64,000 nucleotides of DNA from Myroides odoratus DSM 2801 (GTDB taxonomy: Bacteria > Bacteroidota > Bacteroidia > Flavobacteriales > Flavobacteriaceae). A model generated the notes under the pieces. It saw only the letters and a program-made list of their open reading frames with translations, had not been told where the DNA came from and did no database searches. The DNA lies in NCBI RefSeq assembly GCF_000243275.1, contig NZ_CM001437.1, forward strand, positions 2,833,650 through 2,897,649, in the 5' to 3' direction. A program made the position numbers and the translations under genes. Numbering within the stretch: position 1 is the first letter of the stretch; each line of letters opens with the position of its first letter. Positions 43,837 to 53,892 of the stretch are shown here, in pieces.

Positions 43837-45288
43837 TTACATCTTGTTGAGGATCACCTTAACAAGGGCTTCATTATTTTGTTCCACAGCTAAATCTAAT
43901 GCTGTTTTTCCTTGATTATTCACTTGATTGATTATCGACGCATCCGCATCCAATAGCAAAGTTCCAATTTTTTTCGCAGACATCGTATTGTGATTTAGCG
44001 CTGCGTACATCAGAGCCGTATTACTTTCTTTATCGAGTAAGCTAATATCCACATCGTTATCTAATAATAGTTCGACAATATTATCTCGATCTTCATTGCC
44101 TGCAAAGGCAAACAACATTAAGGCTGTTTGTCCGCTGTTATTGGTTTGATTGAGATTACAATCTGCATCAATTAAATCTTCCACCATGGAATTCATCAAC
44201 CCAGAAAGTTGTTGGTTGCGAACTAAGTGCATCAATGCAGTTGTTCCATCGTGCTGGTGAATCGTATCATTAACTTGTAAATAACTGTCTAACAACAATT
44301 GAAAAATCTGACGAATCACACGATCGGTTTGCCCACCTTGTATGCCACGACCTAAATTGTAGATTGCTTTTTCTAAAAGATAGTAAACGGCTGTCGTCCC
44401 ATTGGCTCCTGATTTTAGGTTAACATCTACCTGATGTTTCAACAAGAGTTCAACCATTTCTGGATTAGGGTATTCACAAGCTAGCATTAGCGCCGATCTT
44501 CCATTCACATCAAAGAGTTGATTGATATTCTCTCCGTTGTTCAACAGTGCTTGTACGGCTTGTAAATCGCGATTAAGTACGGCTTGATTTAAGTCCATGC
44601 CTCCCGTGACTAGGGCTAAGGCATCTCCACTGAGAATGGCAGCAATTTCTTTGACATCTGCACTTTGAGCATAGTAAATCGGTGTGCGATCAAAGATATC
44701 TTTGTCTTCCGGATCAAGAAGTTGATGCGCTAGAATCACTTGAATGGTTTTTCCCGTTGCTTCAACTACGCCTTCAATATTTTTGCGATGAACCAAGCGA
44801 TAGCACAAGACATGAAGTAAGTTTTTCCCTTCTTCTCCAACCTGATCTATTTTGATGTCAGTATCAGCCATGGCTTGAATGAAAGGATAACAAGCCGCTT
44901 CTCCCGCTTTCCAATAGGCAGGAATCCCTTCTTGATTTTTCTTTTTGGGATTAACTCCTGCTTTGATTAAAGCCATCGTACAATTGTAAATCGATTCAGC
45001 CAAAGCTGCATAATCTTTTTCATTGGTATGGGCTTGCGCCAAATAGTGTAAAGGCGTTTGATCTCTATCGTTTGTTCGAGGTTTTATTCCTTCTTGATGT
45101 AAGTAGTTAATCGTATCTAAATCGAGATAACGTGCAGCCAAATGGTAAAGTGTATCTCTTGTAGTTGTACTTATTTTTTTGTCTTCTAGTAACTGAATTT
45201 GTTCCAATACATTCACTTTTTCTCCTCCTCGAGAGAACTTATTGCGTACATAGCAATCTTCTATTCCTTTAAATATCGTTTCATTCAT
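43837..45288 (-). CDS. Ankyrin-repeat protein B
   Basis: 483 residues. The N-terminal ~60 residues are unlike ankyrin; from there about eleven degenerate to good repeats follow (RDTLYHLAARYLDLDTINYL, DQTPLHYLAQAH, GRSALMLACEYPNPEMVELL, GQTALMLFAFAGNEDRDNIV, SNTALMYAALNHNTMSAKKI, GKTALDLAVEQNNEALVKVI). Cytosolic by prediction. Its start overlaps the stop of the TPR-like gene by 4 bp. The pair of ankyrin genes side by side suggests two related adaptor proteins of one complex. Confidence 0.9.
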   Translation of the reverse strand: MNETIFKGIEDCYVRNKFSRGGEKVNVLEQIQLLEDKKISTTTRDTLYHLAARYLDLDTINYLHQEGIKPRTNDRDQTPLHYLAQAHTNEKDYAALAESIYNCTMALIKAGVNPKKKNQEGIPAYWKAGEAACYPFIQAMADTDIKIDQVGEEGKNLLHVLCYRLVHRKNIEGVVEATGKTIQVILAHQLLDPEDKDIFDRTPIYYAQSADVKEIAAILSGDALALVTGGMDLNQAVLNRDLQAVQALLNNGENINQLFDVNGRSALMLACEYPNPEMVELLLKHQVDVNLKSGANGTTAVYYLLEKAIYNLGRGIQGGQTDRVIRQIFQLLLDSYLQVNDTIHQHDGTTALMHLVRNQQLSGLMNSMVEDLIDADCNLNQTNNSGQTALMLFAFAGNEDRDNIVELLLDNDVDISLLDKESNTALMYAALNHNTMSAKKIGTLLLDADASIINQVNNQGKTALDLAVEQNNEALVKVILNKM

Positions 45289-45800
45289 TCGCTTTCCTTT
45301 TTATTTTGTTGGGCTAATGCTATCGCCTGATTTATATTTTGATAATGGTGTTTTTCGATTAACTTAGGCACATGAAGGAGAATTTCATCCCATTGTTCTA
45401 GTTGAACCAAGCAGTCAATTTTGATGCGCCATAAGTTATCCCATACTTGTAGAGGAAAATGATCCGTATAAAATTGATTAATTGGCTGTAAGTAATCCTT
45501 GTTTTTCCCTTGCATTGCTTTAATTTTAGCTAGGATGGCGGAATCAGCAGAAGGAATTTCTTTCAGTTGATTAGAGGTTAATGCAAATGCTTGGTCCAAT
45601 AGGAGTAGAGCTGTATCAGGCAATTCAGCAAAATAAAGACACAACGCTTTGTTGTATAAGTTGGCGAGATTTTCAGGTTGTTGACTGACTAGTTGATAGG
45701 CTTCCAAATACCGTCCTTGTATCAGTAGGAGTACAAGGGAAGCATCGTCGTTTTTTTCTATCAGCGATGCATTTGGACGCTGAGATTTTCCTAAGAGCAT
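45285..45800 (-). CDS. Small TPR-like protein of the ankyrin operon
   Basis: 171 residues, all helical: LIQGRYLEAYQLVSQQPENL and YNKALCLYFAELPDTALLLL look like TPR pairs, followed by two or three more helices. No signal peptide. First gene of the three-gene operon; its promoter is probably at 45833-45863. I recognise no specific family; an adaptor role in the AAA/flotillin locus is an inference from position. Confidence 0.65.
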   Translation of the reverse strand: MLLGKSQRPNASLIEKNDDASLVLLLIQGRYLEAYQLVSQQPENLANLYNKALCLYFAELPDTALLLLDQAFALTSNQLKEIPSADSAILAKIKAMQGKNKDYLQPINQFYTDHFPLQVWDNLWRIKIDCLVQLEQWDEILLHVPKLIEKHHYQNINQAIALAQQNKKESE

Positions 45801-45832
45801 AATTTTTTTATTTGAATAAGCTTGTTTACTAG

Positions 45833-45863
45833 TAAATATACCATTTTAAAAAAAGCCACACAA
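45833..45863 (-). promoter_or_regulatory. Promoter of the TPR-ankyrin operon
   Basis: On the minus strand TTG (45861-45863) is followed after 20 bp by TATATTTA (45833-45840), one base from TAnnTTTG. The start codon lies 33 bp downstream. Confidence 0.5.
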
Positions 45864-45926
45864 TTACACTCCGCGTTTTTGTTAGCGGATTTGGTACTAA
45901 ACACAAGAGAAGTAAAGCAAATAAAA

Positions 45927-45956
45927 AAAGCGATTTGTAGCTATACAAACCGCTTT
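45927..45956 (-). terminator. Terminator of the giant AAA ATPase gene
   Basis: AAAGCG-g-TTTGTA pairs with TACAAA-t-CGCTTT on the minus strand and is followed by a T run, just after the stop. Confidence 0.85.
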
Positions 45957-45960
45957 CGAA

Positions 45961-48900
45961 TTATTTTATTTTGATTGCCTGGGCAATGCTTGCTAAATTT
46001 TGGTTGAAATCCATCAGCTGATTAACGACTTGAGCGGCTTGATTATCTTGACCAGCAAAACTCAATTTGTTCTGCTTGACAAATATGGTTTTGATGTTCT
46101 CCCAACGTTCACGCTCCGTTGGGGAAAGTTGATTGGCTAATTCTTTTAATTTTAATAGATTCGCTTCTGTATCGGAAGTTAAGGTTTGCGATTCATTTTC
46201 ATAATGCGTCAACATCAACTCCTCAATTTCTTTCTCATTCATTAAAGGAACAATTTTACTAATCATCTTATTCATATCGCGATAAGAACCTTGTAATTTA
46301 AATGCAGGTTCTGTACGATAGGCATTATCCATACTTGCACTGATAATGTATTGTTGGTTCACCTGAATGACCAAATCGCGAATAATGATCGATTTTTTCA
46401 ATACGGCAGTAAATGTTTCAATTTCTTGCGCACTAAAATTACCTTCTAAGGAAAGCGTTTCTTCCGATTGAGTTTCGATATGGGCAATTAGACGATAAAA
46501 ATCATCCAAGCTCGTACTGCTCAATTGTTGTAAATACGGATTTTCCGCAATTGCATTTTCCAACAAACTCAGTTTGAACAGATGTTCAGTACTGCCAATG
46601 ACATCTCCTAAATTATATGTATCGGCTCGGTTGGCTAACATATCGGGAATTTGAAATTTCTCTCCTGATTCCGTATAAGGGTTTCCGGCCATGATAATAC
46701 AGAAACGCTTGCCTCTCAAATCATACGTTTTACTTTCTCCTTCAAAAATTCCATCCATTTTACGTTGACCATCCGCCAATGAAATGAATTTCTGTAAAAA
46801 TTCAGGACTGCAATGCTGGATGTCATCTAAATACAACATCACATTATCCGCCATTTCAAAGGATAAATTTATTTTCTTTAATTCCTCTCGAGCACCTGAA
46901 GTTTTTGCTTCATCTGGATCAATAGACGTAATAGAATGACCTATCGTTGGTCCATTAATTTTGACAAAATGCAAACCTAGCGTATTCGCTAAGTATTCCA
47001 TTAAAGTTGTTTTTCCATATCCTGGAGGAGAAACCAAAAGCAACATCCCCATACGAGCTGTGCGTTTATTTTCGCCATGAACCCCAATTTGCTTCGCTAA
47101 GTTGTTTCCAATTAAAGGGAAATAAACCTCATTAATCAATTTGTTTCGCACAAAAGACGTCAAGACGCGGGGTTGTAGCTCATTGATTTTTAAACTTCGT
47201 TTGTATTCGCTGAGTAACTGTTCTTTTGTTGCTATAAAGGCGCGGAATAAAGGCACAGTTGTCGCTTCAAAAGAAATCAGCTTATCCATGAAGAGATGAT
47301 AATCCAAGGTATAAGTATCTTGAACAATAAGAGGGTGATTGCCTTTTAATGTTTTTAATACGATGCAATCCTGACTCTCTTTGATGGTATAATTATACTG
47401 TTTTTCAAAAAGAAGTAAATTACAGGCTTCATCCATATATTTGCTTAAAACAGCTGATTCAGGATGATGCCCTAAATAGGAGTACAGCCAATTTTGAATC
47501 AAATAGAAACGATCTAAAGGAGATAAAAACTCCTCCTGAATATCGTTTTCAAAAGTAACGAGCGCATTCTTTTGCTGTAAAAAAGCAATAAACTCTTTTT
47601 TGAGGTGATGGGCTTGTTGAGATTTAGTAAAATAAGTTCCATCAGTAAACTCCTCAAACAAATATTGCGTAACCGCTTGTTTTGATTCTACTAATTGCAA
47701 AGGAGATTTCCATTGCAGATATAAATCATCCAACTGCTGTAAAATATACTGGTAGTTTGCACTAGCCGGGAAAACCTTTTGTACCGCAGTGGCGCTGTTG
47801 ATTTGTTTAATTAGTGTTTCTTTTAAAGAAGCTTCCAACTGATGCCAAAAGAACTGAGCAGATACTCGAATAGCAGGAGCATAGGTAAGAATACCTAGGT
47901 CTGTTTTTAGTTGTAAGAGGGCTTGTGTAATCTCCAAGGCATCAAAATCATGCACTCCTTTCAGGTAGCCTTCGCCATAATTTTGTTCTGCTCTTAGTTT
48001 AATCGCTTCTTGTAACTCTTCAATCCCTGAATTTGTAAGAGCCTGCATCACTTGATACGCTAAATACTCCGCTCTGTAAACTTGGTTGTTTTCAGAAACA
48101 AGATCCTGATTCCAAATCTCTTTATAGGAATAAATGCGATCCTCTTTGATCAGAGAAGTGAAGCTAGTACCCGTTAGGTGATAATACAACAAATCATTTT
48201 TTCGAATGATGGTTAAATCTAACGGTTGCTTGTTCACAGCGAATTTATGCGAACCTAAACTGATGATATTTTCACCATCAACAAATAAATCTTGCTTATC
48301 TCGTAAAGTGCGAAGAGCATCTTCTTGACTTGTTTTTACGCTGTTTTCTAGGTTTTCTGCTTTTGAAATATCGCCTAATTCGCGGAGTTCAATAATCAGT
48401 TGACGTACTTTATCCACCATCAAATCGGAAGAAAAGAAAGCCAAGATGTCTTCTTTTGATTTAAAAGAAGCCGATTTATTTTCAATGTTTTTTAAGATGC
48501 GAATACCAATCTGCTCTAAAGCTTGGGTGCGTCTATTGATTTGTTCAACTAATTGCGTTTTTCTCGTGTCAAAAGCTTTGGACACTTCTTCGCGTTTGTC
48601 TGCAATTTTTAAGATGAATTCGTCAAAATCTGCAAATTTACTCTCGAGTTCTTCTACCTGAACACTGACTTTAGAATGATACTCATCGCATTTTTCAGGA
48701 GAATTGGAAAGCTCTAAAAAATTGATGATACTTTGATCTAGTAAAGTCAATTGAGCGTGAAATTCTGCAATAGATTCATTGGTTCGCAACGCATCTATTT
48801 TGCGTTTTAATTGCGCACGTACCTCATTCAACGAGGCAAAAATAACCGAGATTTTAGCTATTATCTTGGTCGCTTGCGTGGTATCTTCAATTTTTAAACT

Positions 48901-50805
48901 GTTGAGAATATCAATGAGTAATTCCAATTCTGCAGAGATGGATTTACAACTTTCATCAATCGCATGTGCATCGATTACTTTCGTTACTCCATTGACTTTT
49001 TCTTTTTGTTGAAGTACTTTTTGTTCATACGGAACTAACGCCTTTTCCTCTAAGAGAAAAGCAATTGTTTTATCTGAAAGGGTTTCATTGGTTTGTCCTA
49101 ACTTTTCTTGATACCCTTCTAAAACAGTAACATCAATGTATTTGATTTGACGGGAACTAATAATAGCACCAAGGAGTTTTCGATTTTCAGCTAGTAAATG
49201 AACCAAACTTTCTAAGGTATCACCTTTAGCATTGGTTACATTGAATAGTTGTTTTTCAACAACAGTCTTCAATTCCACTAAACGAGCAGCAGCCTTTTTG
49301 CGTTGTTCTTGAACTTTTTCAAATTCGTCAATTGCGGTATTGGCAATTCCTTTGATTTGTTCTAAAGGTTCATTTAAATGCTTCGTCTCTGTGGTATTAA
49401 TCCAAAAATAAGCATCAATAACATCATTCGCCTTTTTGGCAATGTCGCCATATAGGCCTTCGTAGGAATCTTCTTTGTCGATGAGGTGAATAATCTCTTG
49501 ACATTCAGCCATCGCCTTTACCAGATCCTTGTTGCCTATTTTGTAGAGTTGATTTTCTTTTTGCTCCTTGTTTTCAATTAAAGTCGCTGTATAAGGTGTT
49601 TGCCAGATTTGAACAACATGGTGTTTTACCGCATCATTTTCAGAGCGGAAATAGATGAGTTTCCCATCGTTAAACAACGTAAATCCACTACAAACAATAG
49701 GGGTTTCGATTTGTTGTTTAATAATGTTATACGACATCAGTGTATAAATGTGTTGTTCGGCCTGGTAAAAGATATACAAGAAATCTTCTCCATTATGGGA
49801 AGGAATCTGTTTGATAAATTCAAGATCTTTGATGTTGTTGTCAAAAATTTTGTACTCACCACTTTGTAAATAATAACCATTGGAAAAAATAATTCCTTGG
49901 CTATCTGGAAGTAATATACCCGTGTGATTCAACGCGGATACATTGATTACTTGTTTGGTTTTGGTATTAAAGATAAAGGCGCGAAACTCTTCTTGATACG
50001 GCTTGATACGAATGGCAATAAAGTTCCCTAAATCCGCATAGTAGTAATCCGCATCATCCAGCTGTTGATCAATATTCTTTACTGGTTCAGCGTAAATGCC
50101 CTGGCCATTACTCGTATTGTCTTCAATCTTAAAGGTAATATCCCCACCAACGGCTTCTATAAAGACTTTATCTTGAATGGAAACATGGGGATGAACGCCT
50201 AAGCGTCTGTTTTCAAGCGTTGTTTTATTCCATGTAAACTCAAACTGTGGACTTTTAACTACTTCGTGAATGCTGCGGTCGTCTTGATAAATCAGTTGAT
50301 CATCTTTAATCAACCATTTAAAAGCCTTTAAACTATCTACATTTTTGCTGGTTTGGAAAACCATATAGAGGTAATTCTCCGTTTTCTTAAATCGGCTAAA
50401 AATAGAGTCTCTATAGTATTTATATAAATTTTGGTAATCGTTGATAAAGTTTGCATCGCTAATAAAATCCAACGGTTGAGGTACAAATTGATTGTTTTCA
50501 AAGCGATAGATGCTAAATACATCACTGAGTTCAATTGTCGTTTTTAATCCAAAGTGAACATTATACCCAAAAATACAGATGTTGTCAAAGGCAATAATAC
50601 CTCTGGCAGTACAATTGTTTGCTGTAGTAATGCGTTGGTTGGCGATAAGCTTAAGATCTACAGCTGTAAAAACTTCTTTTCGATCATCATTAAGTGCTTG
50701 TAATCGTTGAATTAAATCACTTTTCTGTTGTTGAAGCCTGCGCTGTATAATCTCATACGTATTTGAATCCAAAGATTCTATAGGTTGTTTTTCTAATTCA
50801 GCCAT
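45961..50805 (-). CDS. Giant AAA ATPase ('DNA repair ATPase', DUF3686-like)
   Basis: 1614 residues, no signal peptide. Three parts can be seen. About 40-430 is strand-rich with repeated aromatic/Gly turns, propeller-like in pattern. About 430-850 is helical with long charged coiled coils. About 850-1230 is mixed. The AAA module has Walker A PPGYGKTT near 1260, Walker B VMLYLDDIQH near 1325 and the sensor-1-like IIMAGNPYTESGEKF near 1371, followed by a lid with SYRDMNKM. The order and size fit the family named 'DNA repair ATPase' in databases; that name is not supported by anything I can see. Neighbours (flotillin, NfeD-like, ankyrins) suggest a membrane-linked remodelling role. Separate unit with its own terminator. 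Confidence 0.8.
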   Translation of the reverse strand: MAELEKQPIESLDSNTYEIIQRRLQQQKSDLIQRLQALNDDRKEVFTAVDLKLIANQRITTANNCTARGIIAFDNICIFGYNVHFGLKTTIELSDVFSIYRFENNQFVPQPLDFISDANFINDYQNLYKYYRDSIFSRFKKTENYLYMVFQTSKNVDSLKAFKWLIKDDQLIYQDDRSIHEVVKSPQFEFTWNKTTLENRRLGVHPHVSIQDKVFIEAVGGDITFKIEDNTSNGQGIYAEPVKNIDQQLDDADYYYADLGNFIAIRIKPYQEEFRAFIFNTKTKQVINVSALNHTGILLPDSQGIIFSNGYYLQSGEYKIFDNNIKDLEFIKQIPSHNGEDFLYIFYQAEQHIYTLMSYNIIKQQIETPIVCSGFTLFNDGKLIYFRSENDAVKHHVVQIWQTPYTATLIENKEQKENQLYKIGNKDLVKAMAECQEIIHLIDKEDSYEGLYGDIAKKANDVIDAYFWINTTETKHLNEPLEQIKGIANTAIDEFEKVQEQRKKAAARLVELKTVVEKQLFNVTNAKGDTLESLVHLLAENRKLLGAIISSRQIKYIDVTVLEGYQEKLGQTNETLSDKTIAFLLEEKALVPYEQKVLQQKEKVNGVTKVIDAHAIDESCKSISAELELLIDILNSLKIEDTTQATKIIAKISVIFASLNEVRAQLKRKIDALRTNESIAEFHAQLTLLDQSIINFLELSNSPEKCDEYHSKVSVQVEELESKFADFDEFILKIADKREEVSKAFDTRKTQLVEQINRRTQALEQIGIRILKNIENKSASFKSKEDILAFFSSDLMVDKVRQLIIELRELGDISKAENLENSVKTSQEDALRTLRDKQDLFVDGENIISLGSHKFAVNKQPLDLTIIRKNDLLYYHLTGTSFTSLIKEDRIYSYKEIWNQDLVSENNQVYRAEYLAYQVMQALTNSGIEELQEAIKLRAEQNYGEGYLKGVHDFDALEITQALLQLKTDLGILTYAPAIRVSAQFFWHQLEASLKETLIKQINSATAVQKVFPASANYQYILQQLDDLYLQWKSPLQLVESKQAVTQYLFEEFTDGTYFTKSQQAHHLKKEFIAFLQQKNALVTFENDIQEEFLSPLDRFYLIQNWLYSYLGHHPESAVLSKYMDEACNLLLFEKQYNYTIKESQDCIVLKTLKGNHPLIVQDTYTLDYHLFMDKLISFEATTVPLFRAFIATKEQLLSEYKRSLKINELQPRVLTSFVRNKLINEVYFPLIGNNLAKQIGVHGENKRTARMGMLLLVSPPGYGKTTLMEYLANTLGLHFVKINGPTIGHSITSIDPDEAKTSGAREELKKINLSFEMADNVMLYLDDIQHCSPEFLQKFISLADGQRKMDGIFEGESKTYDLRGKRFCIIMAGNPYTESGEKFQIPDMLANRADTYNLGDVIGSTEHLFKLSLLENAIAENPYLQQLSSTSLDDFYRLIAHIETQSEETLSLEGNFSAQEIETFTAVLKKSIIIRDLVIQVNQQYIISASMDNAYRTEPAFKLQGSYRDMNKMISKIVPLMNEKEIEELMLTHYENESQTLTSDTEANLLKLKELANQLSPTERERWENIKTIFVKQNKLSFAGQDNQAAQVVNQLMDFNQNLASIAQAIKIK

Positions 50806-50885
50806 ATATAAAGGATACTTTGTATTAACCTAGTCTAGCTAATACGGAGGTAAATTAAAAATAGAGTAGAGGAGTAGCGAAAAAA

Positions 50886-50913
50886 AGTCACTCTTTGTAA
50901 AAGAAGAGTGACT
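50886..50913 (-). terminator. Terminator of the flotillin operon
   Basis: AGTCACTCTT, CTTTTACA loop, AAGAGTGACT and seven T on the minus strand. It separates the flotillin transcript from the AAA ATPase gene. Confidence 0.88.
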
Positions 50914-50923
50914 AGAATAGCTA

Positions 50924-52996
50924 TTATGATAATTTCTTATTTCCTATACCTAAGCGCTGTACAGCATCGGAGATTGTCCCCAATAAACCTTGATTTTCAT
51001 CTGTAGCATTATGTTGCATTTTCATTATTAAAGCTGCAATACTCAAGTTTTTCAGGTCTTCTGTTGTTACGTTAAACTGTTGCGCGTAATATTTAATATT
51101 GTCAAATAAATCGCCTTGGTTGATGGAAGTTCCATCGCCTAAGAGAGCCGTTTTGATATCTTGTACATTCTGACTCTTGTCAACCAATTGATCAAATCCT
51201 TTGGCACGGCTTACTTGGTTGATAATATTTTCAAAGAACATTGTTTCACCACCCACAATATCGATTTTTGCTGTTTGTAGCGCAGAAGAAAGGACATCTG
51301 CTTGAGATTTAGCAATATCTTTTTGAATGTTTAATGCAGCTAGTTCTACTTCTTTCTCTTTTTGAAGTTGCAACTTGAACTCTTCGTGTTCTTTTCCAAC
51401 ACCGTCCATTTGCTTCATCGCATCTGCTTTCTCTTTTAATCCATCTGCATCTGCAATCGCTTTTTCTTTGATTACTTCTGCTTCAGCCAAGCCTTCTTTG
51501 CGTTTTGCTTCTGCTTTCGCCGCGATTCCTTCTGCTTCAGCTGTAGCAATGCGTTGAATTCTTGCCGCTTCGACAATACTTTCTTGCTCAATTGCTTCTG
51601 CTTTGGCTTTAATTACTTCCGCTTCTGCAAGTCCTATAGTAGCATCTTCACGCGCTTGTGCATCTGCTAAGATCTTACGTGCTTCAGCCTGTTTAATAGA
51701 AGCTTCTTTTTGTGCTTCTGCTTCAATCAACATTTGTTGTGAAAGTTGTTCTTGTGCAAATTTCTTTGCTTCTGCTTCCTTAATTGTCTTGATTAAGTTC
51801 TCTTCTGCAATTTTACTCGCATGGGTAATACCGACTTGTTTCTCTCTTTCAACTTCTCTGAAAGCTTCCACATCTTTGATGCCTTGTTGCTCCTCAACTA
51901 CACCTTTTTCAAGCTGTACTCTTTCGCGAATAACATTCTGAATCGTCTTTTTTTCTTCTTCTACCGCACGCTCTTTATTAATTTGAGCTAGTGATACAAT
52001 GCGCTCGCGCTCTGTTTGCTCTAAAGCACGGTCTTTTTCAACGCGCTCCGTTTCAATTGCGTCGGTACGCTCTTTGTTCTTCGCCGCAATAATAACCTGG
52101 CGAAGTTTGTTTTCTTCTAATATTGCTAAACTCTCTTCCGTTGAGATACGTACACTTTCAGATTTTAAACGCTCTTCTTCGCGTACTTTTTGAATTTCCG
52201 CTTCTTCACGTGATTTGATGTTGTCAACTTCTCTGCGTTGTTTCTCTTCTTTTTCTGACAATTGTCTCTCTAATTCAAGAATCGCCTCGCGAGCTTCAAC
52301 ATCTTGTTTTTTGATTACTTTTTGCTCATCACGGCGTATCAAGTTCGCATTGATGTTTTGTAAAGCCGTTAATTCCGTAATTTTTTTAATCCCTTCTGAA
52401 TCTAGAATATTCTGTGGATCTAAATAGGATAGATTAGTTTGTTCTAAGTAGTCAATCGCACAGTCATCTAAAATATAACCATTTAAATCACGACCAATAA
52501 TATTGATAATCTCATCTCTAAATTCACGACGAGCCTCATATAGTTCAATAAACTCAAATTTCTTTCCTACCGTTTTTAGGGCTTCAGAAAACTTTGCCTC
52601 AAAAATGTTACGCAGGGTTTCTACATCACTTGCGCGTTCACAACCTAAGGTCTGTGCAACGTTAATCACATCATCAATGGATTTGTTGACGCGAATAAAA
52701 AAGGCCACCTTGATATCAGCACGGATATTGTCTTTACAGATTAATCCTTCTTTTTGCATACGGTCAATTTGAAGCTTTTTCACGGAAATATCCATGATTT
52801 CCATTTTGTGAAATACAGGAACAACATAGATCCCTTTATTAAAAGCAACTTTGGTACCGCCAATACCTGTTCTAACAATTGATTTTCCCTGCGGTATTTT
52901 CTTGTAGAAAGTAGCGAGTACAGCAAAGAATAATAGAATTAATAGAAATAAAGCACCAACGATGATTGCTATTATTGTTCCTAATCCGAAGTCCAT
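50924..52996 (-). CDS. Flotillin-family (YqiK-like) membrane scaffold
   Basis: 690 residues. One N-terminal membrane helix (about 8-30), the band-7/SPFH domain (about 30-210, KIPQGKSIVRTGIGGTKVAF at its start), then a very long Glu/Lys/Ala-rich coiled coil (about 215-560, with AEAEVIKAKAEAIEQ-type repeats) and a flotillin C-terminal domain with helices to the end. Flotillins form large membrane rings or cages and organise microdomains. An NfeD/OB-fold gene lies 30 bp upstream in the same unit, the usual partner; the giant AAA ATPase follows after a terminator. Confidence 0.94.
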   Translation of the reverse strand: MDFGLGTIIAIIVGALFLLILLFFAVLATFYKKIPQGKSIVRTGIGGTKVAFNKGIYVVPVFHKMEIMDISVKKLQIDRMQKEGLICKDNIRADIKVAFFIRVNKSIDDVINVAQTLGCERASDVETLRNIFEAKFSEALKTVGKKFEFIELYEARREFRDEIINIIGRDLNGYILDDCAIDYLEQTNLSYLDPQNILDSEGIKKITELTALQNINANLIRRDEQKVIKKQDVEAREAILELERQLSEKEEKQRREVDNIKSREEAEIQKVREEERLKSESVRISTEESLAILEENKLRQVIIAAKNKERTDAIETERVEKDRALEQTERERIVSLAQINKERAVEEEKKTIQNVIRERVQLEKGVVEEQQGIKDVEAFREVEREKQVGITHASKIAEENLIKTIKEAEAKKFAQEQLSQQMLIEAEAQKEASIKQAEARKILADAQAREDATIGLAEAEVIKAKAEAIEQESIVEAARIQRIATAEAEGIAAKAEAKRKEGLAEAEVIKEKAIADADGLKEKADAMKQMDGVGKEHEEFKLQLQKEKEVELAALNIQKDIAKSQADVLSSALQTAKIDIVGGETMFFENIINQVSRAKGFDQLVDKSQNVQDIKTALLGDGTSINQGDLFDNIKYYAQQFNVTTEDLKNLSIAALIMKMQHNATDENQGLLGTISDAVQRLGIGNKKLS

Positions 52997-53026
52997 AAAA
53001 TTTGTGTTTAGTGATTGATAAAATGA

Positions 53027-53740
53027 TTACATGCGTTTGACCACATAATATAGGTTGGTTGTTTTTGATCTTTCTATTACGTAAACTCGATCTCCAAATT
53101 GGATGGGTTCCCCATCCCAGCTGGCTACCATGATTTTGATAGGATCTTGATCGACCACTAGCTGCATAATCCCGTGTTTATCTGCATCAATACTCGATTG
53201 CATTAACCCTTCGCGACCAATGAAATCAATAGATTCATCTCCGTGATAGCCTGTTTTTTTTAGGAAGTTACCCAAAGGAAGGGTAACGTAATGCGTGAGA
53301 ATAATAGCTACGATAGCCAAGGGAATCAGTATGATAATAGACCAATTGCCAAATTTGATGATGTGCGGTGATAGTGTAGTTAGTAAAGAACCTGCCCAAG
53401 TGAAAAATTTAAAAATAGTCAACACCATCATAAAAGGCACTTGGCCTACATTCATATAATGGAGGATCTTCATAAATAGATTCGGCTCATGGGATAGGGT
53501 AGGTTCGTCAATATCTGGATCTTTATCGTGTAGAATATCCACGTGATTTTGCTGTAAGTCAAAATTAGTATCTACATCGACATCCACGTCTACATCTACT
53601 TCCGGTTGGGCGTCTATACCTATTCCATCTAATCCCCCCATAAGGGCTGAAAATAACCAATAGATGACTGATATAATCATCAAAACGGTCATGATGGCGT
53701 TAGAAACAGGGAAAAATAAGTGGTGAATTATATCTTTCAT
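53027..53740 (-). CDS. NfeD/YqiJ-like OB-fold membrane protein
   Basis: 237 residues. Three or four membrane helices (about 10-33, 95-118, 132-152) and a C-terminal OB-fold (from about 165: DFIGREGLMQSSIDADKHG, PIQFGDRVYVIERSKTTN), as in YqiJ/NfeD partners of flotillins. A loop after the first helix is rich in Asp-Val pairs (EVDVDVDVDVDTNFD), which is unusual and may bind cations. First gene of the two-gene unit with the flotillin (30 bp gap). Confidence 0.88.
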   Translation of the reverse strand: MKDIIHHLFFPVSNAIMTVLMIISVIYWLFSALMGGLDGIGIDAQPEVDVDVDVDVDTNFDLQQNHVDILHDKDPDIDEPTLSHEPNLFMKILHYMNVGQVPFMMVLTIFKFFTWAGSLLTTLSPHIIKFGNWSIIILIPLAIVAIILTHYVTLPLGNFLKKTGYHGDESIDFIGREGLMQSSIDADKHGIMQLVVDQDPIKIMVASWDGEPIQFGDRVYVIERSKTTNLYYVVKRM

Positions 53741-53791
53741 TAAAAATAGGTGATATACGTATTTTTATACGCTATTTTTTCTAAATTTTCT

Positions 53792-53799
53792 CAAATATA
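53792..53799 (-). promoter_or_regulatory. Promoter -7 element of the NfeD-flotillin operon
   Basis: TATATTTG on the minus strand, 51 bp before the start codon. No good -33 element was found at the usual distance. Confidence 0.5.
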
Positions 53800-53892
53800 A
53801 TGAATATAGTTTTTAATTGTTAATGATAATTTGTTAAAAATTAAATTATAAATAAGAGTAGGGGTTATTTGTTTAATTCCTAGTTTAGGGAA

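Noticed and set aside
42838..53740. Reading the flotillin/ATPase/ankyrin locus as a phage-defence island
   Set aside because: No nuclease, toxin, reverse transcriptase or sensor domain was seen and there is no integrase, tRNA or atypical flank; defence is possible but not supported.
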